Of a stretch of DNA of 24,539 nt, positions 1 through 9,737 are shown in pieces (the stretch's first letter is position 1; the number at the start of each line of letters is the position of its first letter). This stretch comes from Paulinella micropora (lineage: Eukaryota; Cercozoa; Imbricatea; Euglyphida): NCBI GenBank assembly GCA_009731375.1, contig BJOX01000276.1, forward strand, positions 267,589 to 292,127. The letters are read 5' to 3'. Below the pieces are notes generated by a model. It saw only the letters and a program-made list of their open reading frames with translations, was not told the DNA's origin and ran no database searches. The translations under genes and the position numbers were made by a program.

Positions 1-36
1 AAAAAAAAAAAAAAAAAAAAAAAAAAATAAAAAAGT

Positions 37-68
<32 letters not shown>
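1..68. repeat. Poly-A then poly-G homopolymers
   Basis: About 28 A, a short AT-rich link, then about 33 G. The same kind of G or C homopolymer borders several N gaps further on, so this may be a contig-end or low-quality artefact rather than genomic sequence. Confidence 0.8.
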
Positions 69-70
<2 letters not shown>

Positions 71-555
71 AGCAAACCACCACTTAAGTTAAGTTCTAAA
101 CAAAAATCAGCTGACGATGAAATAAATTGAAGATCACTGCTGAGAAACAACGAGAGAGAAAATGAGCGAACTGAGAAACGCTCAGGTAGACACAGTAGAA
201 TAACCCCAAGGCTCCCCTTCATGATTTCGGCTTTCTTCGCCCACACCACCGTTTTCCATCAACATCTCCACGCAATCAATACCCTTCTTAATCAGCCAGG
301 TATGATCGGTCTCATCAAAACATCAGAAAAATTGATTATAAAATACTCTTAGTCCTTCCCTGTGCACTGTGCACACTATTCATCACTATTTTTCTTACAT
401 TATAATCATAATAAATAATAAAATAAAGCTTGCCTCAAAATAAATAAATAAATAAATAAAATTAATAGTAATTCAATAAATGGTAAAAAGTAAAATAATA
501 AACAAAAACATAAATACATAAATGAATTTAAAACAAAATAATAAAGAAATATACA
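69..555. other. AT-rich non-coding stretch
   Basis: No convincing coding frame, RNA gene or element is seen. From about 404 onward it becomes A-rich with short AAAT and AAT runs. It ends at the left target-site duplication of the first SINE. Confidence 0.6.
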
Positions 556-571
556 AATAAGTAATCACGAA

Positions 572-805
572 AGTGATTCTCTGTCAATGGCGGATGCAAA
601 TCTGCACATGCGCCTCCATCGTCTCACCCGCGAGGGGAGTACGAAGATTCGACCGATAGCTCTACTGACACCCCCACAGGGCAGCTCCAAGCCTTCCAGA
701 CAGACCAATAAAGAAAACATACTTTGAAAATACTGGCACTGACGGGAATCGAACTTGCGACAGGTCCCAGATGGTTGACCTTGACCGCTGGGCTATCACG
801 GTGCC
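572..805 (-). mobile_element. tRNA-derived SINE, copy 1, with target-site duplication
   Basis: Read on the minus strand the element opens with a tRNA-like head. An A box (TAGCCCAGCGG) fits the pol III consensus TRGYNNANNNG, and a B box (AGTTCGATTCC) follows. A non-tRNA body ends near CAGAGAATCACT. A 16-bp direct repeat flanks it: AATAAGTAATCACGAA at 556-571 and the same sequence with one change at 806-821. This fits target-primed integration. Unlike the other copies it is not directly bordered by AAT arrays, and it has a single copy of the internal segment that is doubled in copies 3 and 5. SINEs of this kind are pol III transcribed and mobilised by a partner LINE, which is not seen here. Confidence 0.85.
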
Positions 806-821
806 AATAAGTGATCACGAA

Positions 822-1057
822 TAATAATGATAATAATAATAATAGTAATAGTAATAACAATAATAACACACAAAGATGGAAAGTATCGTATAGTTAATAA
901 TAATAATAATAATAAAAACAGAATAGCCACCATCACCATCAGCACAATAACAACTAAGGCAAGAAGTACCTGGCCTGAGCGGGAGTGAAGTAGAGAAGTC
1001 CATCGCGGTTCAACACACGTTTCTCGATCACATCATTCTAAATGATAATAATAATAA
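822..1057. repeat. AAT microsatellite patches and short unique sequence
   Basis: Imperfect AAT runs lie at about 823-855, 896-916 and 1039-1057. Unique sequence without a credible gene separates them. Confidence 0.7.
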
Positions 1058-1900
1058 GTAGGGGCTGCGTCAATATGAAAGGTTGGGTTGGTACATGGAT
1101 CGTAACGGAAGTTGACTGTATGGATGCTGGGGAAAAGGTGCAGTCCGAAACTTTTCAAGAGAAAGAGGCCCCCAATTCGAGTTGTGCGAGGGCCGTAGGA
1201 ACAATATAGTTTTCCCCCTTCACACTTTCAAAAGCTTCAAGAATAATAGAAGTTATAATTTATTCCTGAAATTTAGTGGAAGGGGGAGGTTGCAGGGGGA
1301 GGGGGGGAAGTATATTGTTGCCCAACCCCACAAATAGGCTCGTAATCTTTTGGAGGGATGGAATGTAGCCCCCAGAGCGAGTTGAGTACTCATACTTGGA
1401 AAGTGTCAACCCCTGTTTTATAATTGGCTGATAACACTTTCATGAAAATTTTGGCGAAAATACATTCAGACCTATCGACATCCGCAAATGTAGACTAGGG
1501 ACCTATTGCAATAAGAAAAAATAGAATTGCGGTTATGGTAGAATAGGCTGTTCTGGTCATGGAGACCCGTTGAGAAGCCTGCCATGACCAATTTTTTGAA
1601 TTTCTGGTCATGGACAAAATTGGAACTTGGAACTGTTATGTGGATGTTTTCCCGGAGAAACGATCAATTGCCAAAAATCATTTGGGTTCAGGTGTGGATG
1701 TTTGACTGTGGGTGAGTAACCTAAACCGAAACTTGTTGCATTAGGTATAGAAGAGTGTGGCCCCAGACGAGCTAGTTTCTAGTCACCACTTACCCACACC
1801 TCTTTTTTGTTGTTGTTGTTGCATTAGATCCCTACTAGCACTCGAAGGTGTTCCGGACACATTTGCTGGTTTGACCTAACTGATATTTAGTGAGGTCATT
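1058..1900 (+). repeat. TAGGGGCT-edge interspersed repeat, copy 1
   Basis: The edge GTAGGGGCTGCG sits directly after an AAT run. The segment then shares AAAGGTTGGGTT, ACTTTTCAAG and GTAGCCCCCAG with the copy at 5222-5840. Two later blocks, around 1465-1495 (CTATCGACATCCGCAAATG) and 1848-1897 (CTGATATTTAGTGAGGTC), match that other copy in reverse complement, so the copies differ by an internal inversion. No coding frame is visible. TGGTCATGG at 1554 and 1605 and its reverse complement at 1582 form a small local hairpin. The family is unnamed, and its true ends apart from the TAGGGGCT edge are uncertain. Confidence 0.6.
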
Positions 1901-1940
1901 GTGGATCCGTGGATGTCATGGCTACATCATTTTTCTTTTT

Positions 1941-2066
1941 GCCCCCCCCCCACCCCNNNNNNNNNNNNNNNNNNNNNNNNNNNNNNNNNNNNNNNNNNNN
2001 NNNNNNNNNNNNNNNNNNNNNNNNNNNNNNNNNNNNNNNNNNNNNNNNNNNNNNNNNNNNNNNNNN
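1941..2066. other. Poly-C run and assembly gap
   Basis: A C-rich homopolymer (1942-1956) runs into 110 N (1957-2066). Gap size and content are unknown. Confidence 0.95.
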
Positions 2067-2126
2067 CAGGAAAAAATAACAGACGGCGACACCCTAACAG
2101 TATAAAAACACTCAACTCTTTGTGCG

Positions 2127-2165
2127 GGTTACACTAGTTACAAACCATCCCTCCAAAAGGTTAGG
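2127..2165 (-). repeat. Short inverted fragment of the TAGGGGCT-edge repeat
   Basis: ACAAACCATCCCTCCAAAAGG is the reverse complement of the block at 1350 and 5770 that precedes GTAGCCCCC in the two longer copies. Only this short stretch is recognisable. Confidence 0.5.
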
Positions 2166-2239
2166 CTTCACATTACGGTGAGGTGAAATATGTAACGTGT
2201 CGTTGCTCCCTCTTCTCCTACGACCCCGTCCTTCCAAAA

Positions 2240-2279
2240 CCGAGAGAGAGAGAGAGAGAGAGAGATAGAGGGAGAGAGA

Positions 2280-2323
<44 letters not shown>

Positions 2324-2345
2324 AAGAGAGAGAGAGAGAGAAAAG
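2240..2345. repeat. GA dinucleotide array
   Basis: Mostly (GA)n with scattered GGGA interruptions. The Arg/Glu and Ser/Leu frames across it are translation of the array, not genes. Confidence 0.9.
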
Positions 2346-3329
2346 AAAACCAAGTTTCCATCGACATAAGCGTGGTCTTCAGTCACTCCTCCAGGCAGAC
2401 CGTTCACGTGATAATAGCGACGACCACCCTAATATATGTATATATATATAGGATAGCATATATAGGTATAATACAAATATATAAATACAATATACATATT
2501 TTATGTTTAGATATATACATATATGTGCGCTAAACTACTACTACTACTACGTATTACTAACAGTACAACGTATATCACTACTCCTGGCGCCGCTACTGCT
2601 ACTACTACCCATCATTATGACATCAAATAAACTGGCGCTGTAAATTACTACTACAACTACTGCTACCATTACAACTACTTATAGTAGTACTACAGCTGCT
2701 ACTACTATTACCACTACTTTCGGGTACTGCACTACTACTACTACTGCTATGTTATCTACTACACTAGTAATGATGATCAGTGTAGGTAGTATAAACATAA
2801 ACTGATGCTGAAAGGAGTTCTACTACGAGTACTACTGCTACTACTAATAAGACTACTGCGACTAGTAGTAGTAGTATTACAACTGCAACTTATTATATTA
2901 CTTCTACTAGGCTCATGATAACGTAGGTAGATAGATAGATAGATAGAAGGTAGATAGGTAGATGGATAGATAGATGATACCAAATAAGCTGGAGCGGTAC
3001 GAATGATGTTTTCTGGTCCGTATCTACATAGAAAAGAACAAACCAATAAGTCAGGTTTTAGCTTCAGGTTCTCGGTTCGTGAGAACGAGGGCAATCTGCC
3101 ATCATAGGAGTGGGATCAGAGTTGGATTCTATGCAGAGCAACGGGGTGAAAAGTTTGCGGCATTTTTATTTTTTAAAAGTCTTGGAAAAAGCCACTATTC
3201 GTTGAGAACAAAGTCTTAATTAATAATGATAATAATATTAATAATAATTGTATATTATATATATATAATATAATATAATATAAACAGTGAAGATCGAATA
3301 TGTATGGAAGATCACGTAGTCACGGCAAC
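2346..3329. repeat. Mixed CTA, TA and TAGA microsatellites
   Basis: A TA-rich patch lies at about 2430-2525 and imperfect (CTA)n at 2536-2900. A TAGA run lies at 2925-2955, and AAT/TA patches at about 3220-3290. Between about 2975 and 3215 the sequence is unique and I see no gene in it. Confidence 0.8.
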
Positions 3330-3413
3330 AGTAGATTTAGTAGCTGCAGCTGTAAAAGTAATAGCAGCATCGGTAGTAGTAGTAGTAGTAGAGAAGTAGC
3401 AGCAGCAAAAGTC

Positions 3414-3690
3414 AGTCACAGTAGCCATAGTAGTAGTACTAGTCCTGCAGTTAGTGGTATTATCAGTAGTAATAGTAGTAGTAGTCAATTTATCAGTATC
3501 GCACAAGTAATAGCCATAGCATTAGCATCATCATCAGCGGAAAAAAGTCACAGAAGCCATAGTAGTAGTAGTAGTCCTGCAGTTAGTGGTAGTATCAGTA
3601 GTAATAGTATAGCAGTATTATAGTAGTAGTAGTCAATGTATTAGTATCGCACAAGTAATAGAAACAGTATTAGCATCATCATTAGCGAAA
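3414..3690. repeat. Tandem pair of about 132-bp units in AGT-rich DNA
   Basis: A unit beginning AGTCACAGTAGCCATAG at 3414 recurs as AGTCACAGAAGCCATAG at 3546, a period of 132 bp. Each contains CCTGCAGTTAGTGGTA and ATCGCACAAGTAATAG. The second unit runs into an A homopolymer. The period is a multiple of three, so a Ser-rich frame stays open over part of it, but composition and context argue against a gene. Confidence 0.75.
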
Positions 3691-3750
3691 AAAAAAAAAA
3701 AAAAAAAAAAAAATAAAAAAAAAAAAAAAAAAAAAAAAAANNNNNNNNNN
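3691..3750. other. Poly-A run and 10-N gap
   Basis: About 50 A with one T interruption, then N at 3741-3750. This is probably a scaffold join. Confidence 0.9.
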
Positions 3751-3819
3751 ATATCAAATATAAGAATGGAAAAATGAATATCATAGAGCATATAATAATA
3801 ACGTATTAGCTATGATACA

Positions 3820-4120
3820 TATATTCACACATACATACATACATACATACGCACGTACGTACACACGCAACACACCACACCATAATATACCATGACATGG
3901 CAGGCCATGCCAACATACATACACACACACATTACATTACATTATTTTAACATTAACATTTCATTTTACATTACATACAATACATGCATACGTGCATGCA
4001 TACATATACATACATACATGCACATACACATATGCATACATACATACATACATAGTATTACATACATGCATACTTTATATTACGTTACATACGTACGTAC
4101 ACGCATACATACGTAATATA
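3820..4120. repeat. CATA tetranucleotide arrays
   Basis: Short (CATA)n and (CGTA)n blocks are mixed with ATTACATTAC patches. There is no coding signal beyond Thr/His/Ile translation of the repeat. Confidence 0.85.
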
Positions 4121-4600
4121 TACGAACACGAACATGCCTACATACTAATAGAAATGTTTAGTCTTACTTACAGTCCTGAATTCGGTCACCCAGCTTGATC
4201 GTAGTCACTTCTTTCAAAGTTCCTAGTATTAGTAGTAGCATGCGTAGTAGTAGTGGTACTGGACGTAATAGTATTAGTAGCTTACTTCTATAAAATGTAA
4301 TATATATAATATAGTATGTAATCTAATTTCTATGTAATGTATAACATTTCATTTAAGGTACAATATAAAATATATATACCATAAAACATATTATGTAGTA
4401 GTAGCAGTGGAAGTAGAAGTATGGAAAGTCGTAACCAGTAAATAGCAGGTAGTGAGTAAACCGTAAATAACTCAAGTAATTTCATACATCACATGCATAA
4501 TTACACCGACATACTGCCATAAAGACATTGGGTCATAAAATCTTGACGAAAATTTGGTATGTATGCATACAACAATGTTATGAATATTAACTGCGCGTGA
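4121..4600. other. AT-rich unique sequence
   Basis: AGT patches occur near 4230-4280 and 4395-4440, with many TATA-like stretches. No gene, SINE or inverted repeat was recognised. Confidence 0.5.
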
Positions 4601-4604
4601 TGTA

Positions 4605-4960
4605 ACCCCCCCCCCCCCCCTTTTTTTTTAAAGGGGGTTTTTTTGGAGGTAATACAAACTTACTGGCAAAGGATTCCTAGCGGAGGACGATCTATCTATC
4701 TTATCTATCTATCTATCTTCTTCGTCTTCTTCCTGGGCGATTTCTATGCGCTGTGTTGGATCGGTCTATCTTATCTATCTATCTTATCTGAGGGCGGGGC
4801 GGAGAGAGAGTGATAGACAGAAGGGGGGGGGGGGGGGTTNNNNNNNNNNNNNNNNNNNNNNNNNNNNNNNNNNNNNNNNNNNNNNNNNNNNNNNNNNNNN
4901 NNNNNNNNNNNNNNNNNNNNNNNNNNNNNNNNNNNNNNAAGGGGGGGGGGGGGGGTTACC
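4605..4960. repeat. Homopolymer blocks, TATC array and assembly gap
   Basis: A C run abuts a T run and AAAGGGGG near 4605-4645. TATC blocks lie at 4690-4720 and 4765-4792. A G run (4823-4837), 99 N (4840-4938) and another G run follow. Homopolymers on both sides of the gap suggest that reads failed here. Confidence 0.85.
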
Positions 4961-5044
4961 ATCAGCCATGGTGATCATGGTTCCAGGTACAAAACATGAA
5001 AAAACCCCGTCTGGACGGCTGGCAAACAAGGCACAGGGTATATA

Positions 5045-5221
5045 ATACTACTACTACTCTTACTCATACTAATAATAATAAATGATAATGATGATGACAA
5101 TAATGAAATATAATAATAATGCTAAAATATCATCAGTAATAATGCTAATAATAATAATAAATAATAATAGTAATAATATGAAATTGCTACTGCTAATACT
5201 AATAAATAGAAACAACAATAA
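5045..5221. repeat. CTA and AAT microsatellites
   Basis: A short CTA run near 5047 is followed by imperfect AAT/ATG repeats. They lead directly into the edge of the next TAGGGGCT repeat copy. Confidence 0.8.
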
Positions 5222-5840
5222 CTAGGGGCTATCTGAAAGGTTGGGTTTTTCAGGTTGGGCTCGTAAGAGAAATTGTTGATTGTGTGAAGGCTATGGGAAG
5301 CGGGTAGTTCGACAGTTTTCAAGCAATGAAAACATTTCGAATCACCCGCTCCCAAAAGTGAGGGAGGGAAAGGTATGAACAAACTAAACTTCTCCATCAT
5401 TGACGCGTAAAAAATATTTTTCTCTAAGTTTTTCACAGGTCACTTTGACCTCGCCAAACACCAGCTCCTAATCCTTTTCGCTAGTTCACAAACGAGAAAC
5501 TATTGTCCATGACACTCAAGATTACCTCAAAAAAAGTCCGAAACACACTAAATGCTACTGCAACACGACAGTTCTGTTTTCTCATTATTCTTTATACACC
5601 ACCTTTACCTCACCAAATATCAGTCTCTAACCATTTCTAGTTAACTCAACAAATGAGAAAACGTGTCCGCAACTTCCGATGCCAATTATACGTTTGCAGA
5701 TGTCGATATGGCCTGAACGCACTTTACCACAACTTCGAAGTAAGAATAAAAACCAAGCGGCCCCTATTCGTTTTGAGGGATGGTTTGTAGCCCCCAGAAG
5801 GCGTTGAGTGCTCATATTTGGAGGGTTTCGACCCCTAGTG
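5222..5840 (+). repeat. TAGGGGCT-edge interspersed repeat, copy 2
   Basis: It begins AACTAGGGGCTATCTGAAAGG right after AAT repeats, as copy 1 does. It ends with GGGATGGTTTGTAGCCCCCAG and GCTCATATTTGGA, which correspond to 1355-1410 of copy 1. The middle (about 5590-5720) matches 1465-1897 of copy 1 in reverse complement. Inside it, about 75 bp from 5443 recurs in diverged form at about 5598 (CACTTTGACCTCGCCAAA against CACCTTTACCTCACCAAA). No open frame of note. Confidence 0.6.
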
Positions 5841-6325
5841 TTTTCAAATGTGTGGGTAATAATGTAATGTGTGTGTGTTTTTTTTAAAAACCCCTTGCCC
5901 CTTCCAAAACCTTCCAGGTCAGGAATAATTAATAATAATAATAATAATAGTAATAATAATAGACTTATCAGTCAATCAGCCTTTGATCCTGTCGGACATA
6001 TGCCTCCATTAATAATAATAATCATAATGATAATGATTGGATTGTTCAGTTATTTGCTGATACGCTGACATCTTGCTCCTTACTAATAATAATAACATTA
6101 CTAGTACTACTTCTACTACTACTACTAAAAATATAATACAGTAATCACAAAAAATAATAATAGCATAACAATAATCATAATAATTCAAAGGAGTGATACA
6201 CAGTAAAGACAGTGGATATTGGCATGCTTACTTCATACTATTATTTTGCAAATATGCATATGTAATATAATAATCACAACAACGATACTACTACAAATAG
6301 TAATAATAATAATAATAATAATGAT
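5841..6325. other. Non-coding stretch with AAT patches
   Basis: AAT runs occur near 5930-5960, 6010-6035, 6086-6100 and 6298-6322, with a CTA patch at 6105-6126. I see no gene. Confidence 0.6.
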
Positions 6326-6577
6326 AGCGCTTCTCTGTCAGTGGCTTATACACTTCTGTACATGCGCCTCCATCGTCTCACCCGCGAGAGGAGTACCAAG
6401 ATTTTGACCGATAAGCTCTACTCACAACCCCCGCAAGGCAGCTCCAACACTTCCCGACAGCCAAATATTTTCAAAGACGTACTTTGAAACTACTGGCACC
6501 GACGGGAATCGAACTAGGTACTGGCGACTAGTTCCAGTTGGTATTGAACTTGACCACTGGGCTATCGCGGTGAGGAC
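6326..6577 (-). mobile_element. tRNA-derived SINE, copy 2
   Basis: On the minus strand it starts CACCGCGATAGCCCAGTGG (A box) and has GTTCGATTCCC (B box). The 3' end is CAGAGAAGCGCT followed by ATT repeats. The space between the boxes is enlarged compared with copies 3 and 5: a CAATACCAACTGGAAC stretch replaces the TCTACCATCTGG version. It has one copy of the internal 35-bp segment. AAT arrays touch both ends, so no target-site duplication can be read. Confidence 0.85.
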
Positions 6578-6795
<218 letters not shown>

Positions 6796-6809
6796 CTAGT
6801 TAGCCTTAC

Positions 6810-7014
6810 ATGTCGTTTTCCGCAGCGTGACTGGGGTTGCACACGTCATGCCTTGAACTACCACTTCAATGGTGTTCACAGTCTCCAACGGTAATGTACA
6901 ATTCCCTCGAACTTTGCAGGAGAAGGTCGCCATGGGATTTAAAGTCCCGTTTGGAGGCCAGGTCGTGTTGACTGACGGTTCCAGATAGACGCCATTCCCA
7001 GTGAACGAAAACAT
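6810..7014 (-). CDS. Possible internal exon of a secreted or surface protein
   Basis: A 205-nt open stretch on the minus strand is bounded by a plausible acceptor (TTGTTTATTAG at 7025-7015) and a donor (ACAT|GTAAGG at 6810/6809). The peptide starts MFSFTGNGVYLEP and contains NTTW, FSCKVRGNCTLP and GMTCATPV. Cysteines and N-glycosylation-type NTT/NGT/NCT sites suggest an extracellular chain. The CKVRG ... CATPV spacing recalls IPT/TIG (immunoglobulin-like) domains, but the match is weak. In-frame stops lie just outside both splice sites, as expected of an exon. No neighbouring exon was found with confidence, so it could be a relic. Confidence 0.4.
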
Positions 7015-7830
7015 CTAATAAACAAATACACACACGCACAAATCATAGTACCACATTGTTCAGAATGCCCTGACTGAAAACGAACTACTACAAGGCTCTA
7101 TGCTATCTCGCACATATTCAACAAAATGATATTGATCTTCCGGTACTTTCTCCTGAGCCAATGCATATTATTCAGAAAATTAGGTGACAGTGGCTCCGTG
7201 CAATTCCGAAAGCTTTCAAAAAGAGTGTTTGGATGAACCATCATTATACAAAGAACGCGCGAACTGTCTGAAAACATACTAAGTGGAAATGATTGTGCTT
7301 GTAAACTAAAGAAACTGAAATGAAATCATTGCCAATTAATGCGGGAGAGAGATTGCCAAAGAATAAAACAAACAAAAACATAGCTGATAAAAATAACGAT
7401 GTATGAATAATAATAATAAACATATTGAAAAAAAAAAAAAAGTCAATCTCTAGCTGCAGGCTAACACGCACACAAACGAGAAAGAAAGAACGAGAGAAAT
7501 AAGCTTCAGATGCTAAGTTCTAAAGCTAATTTCTAAACGAATCCCTCGCATAACCGGCTCATCCAAACGCGCTCACACTCGGATTCTGCATACAAAACCT
7601 GCTATGATAGATCATTTGTCATCATACAAACTGAGAGCCTACAATTGACACACGACCGACTACTAATACTATTGCTACTATAAACCCACGCGAGCTCACT
7701 GGCGTGGTCTCGCTAATATCACCAATCCACGTGTAATTGGGTATACATGAATGCATGACCGTCAACTAAGCCTACCAACTTCCAGCTTCTCTATTACCAC
7801 TCTTCTGTAGTGGCTTCACATTTGCTCAAC
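7015..7830. other. Unique sequence without a recognised gene
   Basis: Mixed-composition DNA, not obviously repetitive apart from a 13-A run near 7429. If the exon at 6810-7014 belongs to a gene, its upstream exons should lie here or beyond, but I found no frame that convinces. Confidence 0.5.
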
Positions 7831-7834
7831 AACA

Positions 7835-8165
7835 ACAACACACACACACACAAAAAACACACACACACACACAACCAAAACAACTACAACTACAAATACA
7901 ACTAGAAAAGAGGAAAAGTTCTTCTTCTTCTTCTTCTCCTTCTCCTTCTCCTTCTTCTTCTCCTTCTCCTCCTTCTCCTTCTCCTTCCCCTCCTCCTCCT
8001 CCTCCTTCTCCTCCTTCTCCTTCTCCTTCTCCTTCTCCTTCTCCTTCTCCTTCTTCTTCTTCTTCTTCTTCTTCTTCTTCTTCTTCTTCTTCTTCTTCTT
8101 CTTCTCCTTCTTCTTCTTCTTCTTCTTCTTCTTCTTCTTCTTCCTTCTTCCTTCTTCCTTCTTCC
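7835..8165. repeat. CA run and polypyrimidine CTT/CCTTCT array
   Basis: Short CA runs (7838-7873) precede about 250 bp of almost pure pyrimidine: CTT, CTC and TTCC units (7918-8165). Together with the purine array starting at 8188 it forms a very large imperfect inverted repeat around a spacer of about 20 bp. Confidence 0.95.
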
Positions 8166-8187
8166 TTGAGTCTAGGACCGGAGGCAA

Positions 8188-8218
8188 GGGGAGGAGGAGG
8201 AGGAGGAGGAGGAGGAGG

Positions 8219-8251
<33 letters not shown>

Positions 8252-8882
8252 AGAAGAAGAAGAAGAAGAAGAAGAAGAAGAAGAAGAAGAAGAAGACGAA
8301 GAAGACGAAAGAAGACGCAAGAAGACGAAAGAAGACGAAAGAAGACGCAAGAAGACGAAAGAAGACGCAAGAAGACGAAAGAAGACGAAAGAAAACGAAA
8401 GACGACGAAAGACGACGAAAGACGACGAAAGAAGACGAAGAAGAAGACCGAAGAAGAAGACCGAAGAAGAAGACCGAAGAAGAAGACCGAAGAAGAAGAC
8501 AGAAGAAGAAGACCGAAGAAGAAGACCGAAGAAGAAGACCGAAGAAGAAGACCGAAGAAGAAGACCGAAGAAGAAGACCGAAGAAGAAGACCGAAGAAGA
8601 AGACCGAAGAAGAAGACCGAAGAAGAAGAACGAAGAAGAAGACCGAAGAAGAAGACCGAAGAAGAAGACGAAGAAGAAGACGAAGAAGAAGACAGAAGAA
8701 GACGAAGAAGACGAAGAAGAAGACGAAGAAGAAGACGAAGAAGAAGACGAAGAAGAAGAAGACGAAGAAGAAGAAGACGAAGAAGAAGACGAAGAAGAAG
8801 ACGACGAAGAAGAAGACGACGAAGAAGAAGACGACGAAGAAGAAGACGACGAAGAAGAAGACGACGAAGAAGAAGACGACGC
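8188..8882. repeat. Polypurine GAA/GAC array with a 13-bp higher-order unit
   Basis: GGA, then GAA, then GAAGAC mixtures. From about 8447 to 8660 a 13-bp unit (GAAGAAGAAGACC) is repeated many times with small errors, then GAAGAAGAC and GAAGAAGAAGACGAC variants follow. Because 13 is not a multiple of 3 the frame rotates through Glu-, Arg- and Lys-rich readings, so the long frames are not genes. Confidence 0.9.
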
Positions 8883-8892
8883 NNNNNNNNNN
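8883..8892. other. 10-N gap at the array-gag junction
   Basis: Ten N separate the purine array from the gag fragment. The true junction is therefore not seen. Confidence 0.95.
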
Positions 8893-9735
8893 CGGTTGCC
8901 CTTAGCTCGAGAACTGCTGTTGCCATTCCTGCCAGACTTGTTCTTTCCACCGCCCGTAGACGAAGAATTTTCTTGACCCTGTCGTCGCCCATTTCCCTTG
9001 CCATTGCGACGAGATGAACCTCCAACAGTGCATTCTGCCCCGAGGTGTTCGGGTTTGTTGGCACATTCGGCCCTCCTGCAGCGCAGTCGACAGTTACTGA
9101 CCCGATGACGTTTGCCGCAGTTGAAACACTTGCCTTTGAATTCCTCCCCTAGAGCATACATCAGTGTAGGGTCCCCCGAAGTCGCATTAGGCCTACTATT
9201 CGACCGCTTATTCTCCGTAACCATTTCGACAGCCAAGAACTGCTCACGAGCCATGGCAACTAGTTGATCGAAGGTGGGCTTGGAGGCGTCTGGCTTACTG
9301 AAGTAGCACGTGCGACCGAAATCCCGAAACGGCAAATGAGTAGCGGCCTCTAACTTTTCAATCAAATTGATGCATTTGTATTCGTCTGAGAATACCTGTT
9401 TGCGCTCCGCCATCAATGCGTACCTGTACGTGTACCGATCCAACCATACTTGGGGCTTCTCCTCCGGCGTGAGCCGATCACGGTTGTGTTGGTGGATCAA
9501 CCAGCAGCAGAGCTGGCCCCAAGGTGTGCATACCTAGTGCACAGAGCGCTCCACATAGCATGACATTCGTTGCCAGCACGTCGTATAGCAAGCGTTGCAT
9601 CTGAATTACGCTGAGTTGCCTCCGCCAATATAGCTCGGAACTTGGTCTCCAGTTGTATTTGTACTGAGTCGGGTAAACAATCCATCAGATCCGCCCATGA
9701 TGGGTCCGCTCCTAAGGCAGCCACAGCAACCCGTT
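8893..9735 (-). pseudogene. LTR-retrotransposon gag fragment, frameshifted and truncated
   Basis: Minus-strand fragment of a Ty1/copia-like gag. The upstream piece (about 9735-9499) includes MWSALCTRY, and the downstream piece (about 9500-8893, another frame) includes WLDRYTYRY. One frame change falls near 9498-9503. Toward the C-terminus is a zinc-knuckle region: CFNCGKRHRVSNC (CX2CX3HX4C, one residue shorter than the usual CX2CX4HX4C), then a second C/H cluster ending HLGAEC. A basic Arg/Gly/Asn/Ser tail follows. No protease, integrase, reverse transcriptase or LTR is present. Both ends run into GAA/GAC arrays, so the rest has been lost or replaced. Family assignment rests on the gag pattern only. 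Confidence 0.7.
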
Positions 9736-9737
9736 GA

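Noticed and set aside
3300-3623. Ser-rich 107-codon open frame with an ATG
   Set aside because: It lies in AGT repeats with a 132-bp tandem unit, composition is set by the repeat, and no family resemblance was seen.
8166-9017. Long Glu/Arg/Lys-rich open frame on the plus strand
   Set aside because: It is translation of a GAA/GAC array whose 13-bp unit rotates the frame, and equally long frames occur on the other strand.
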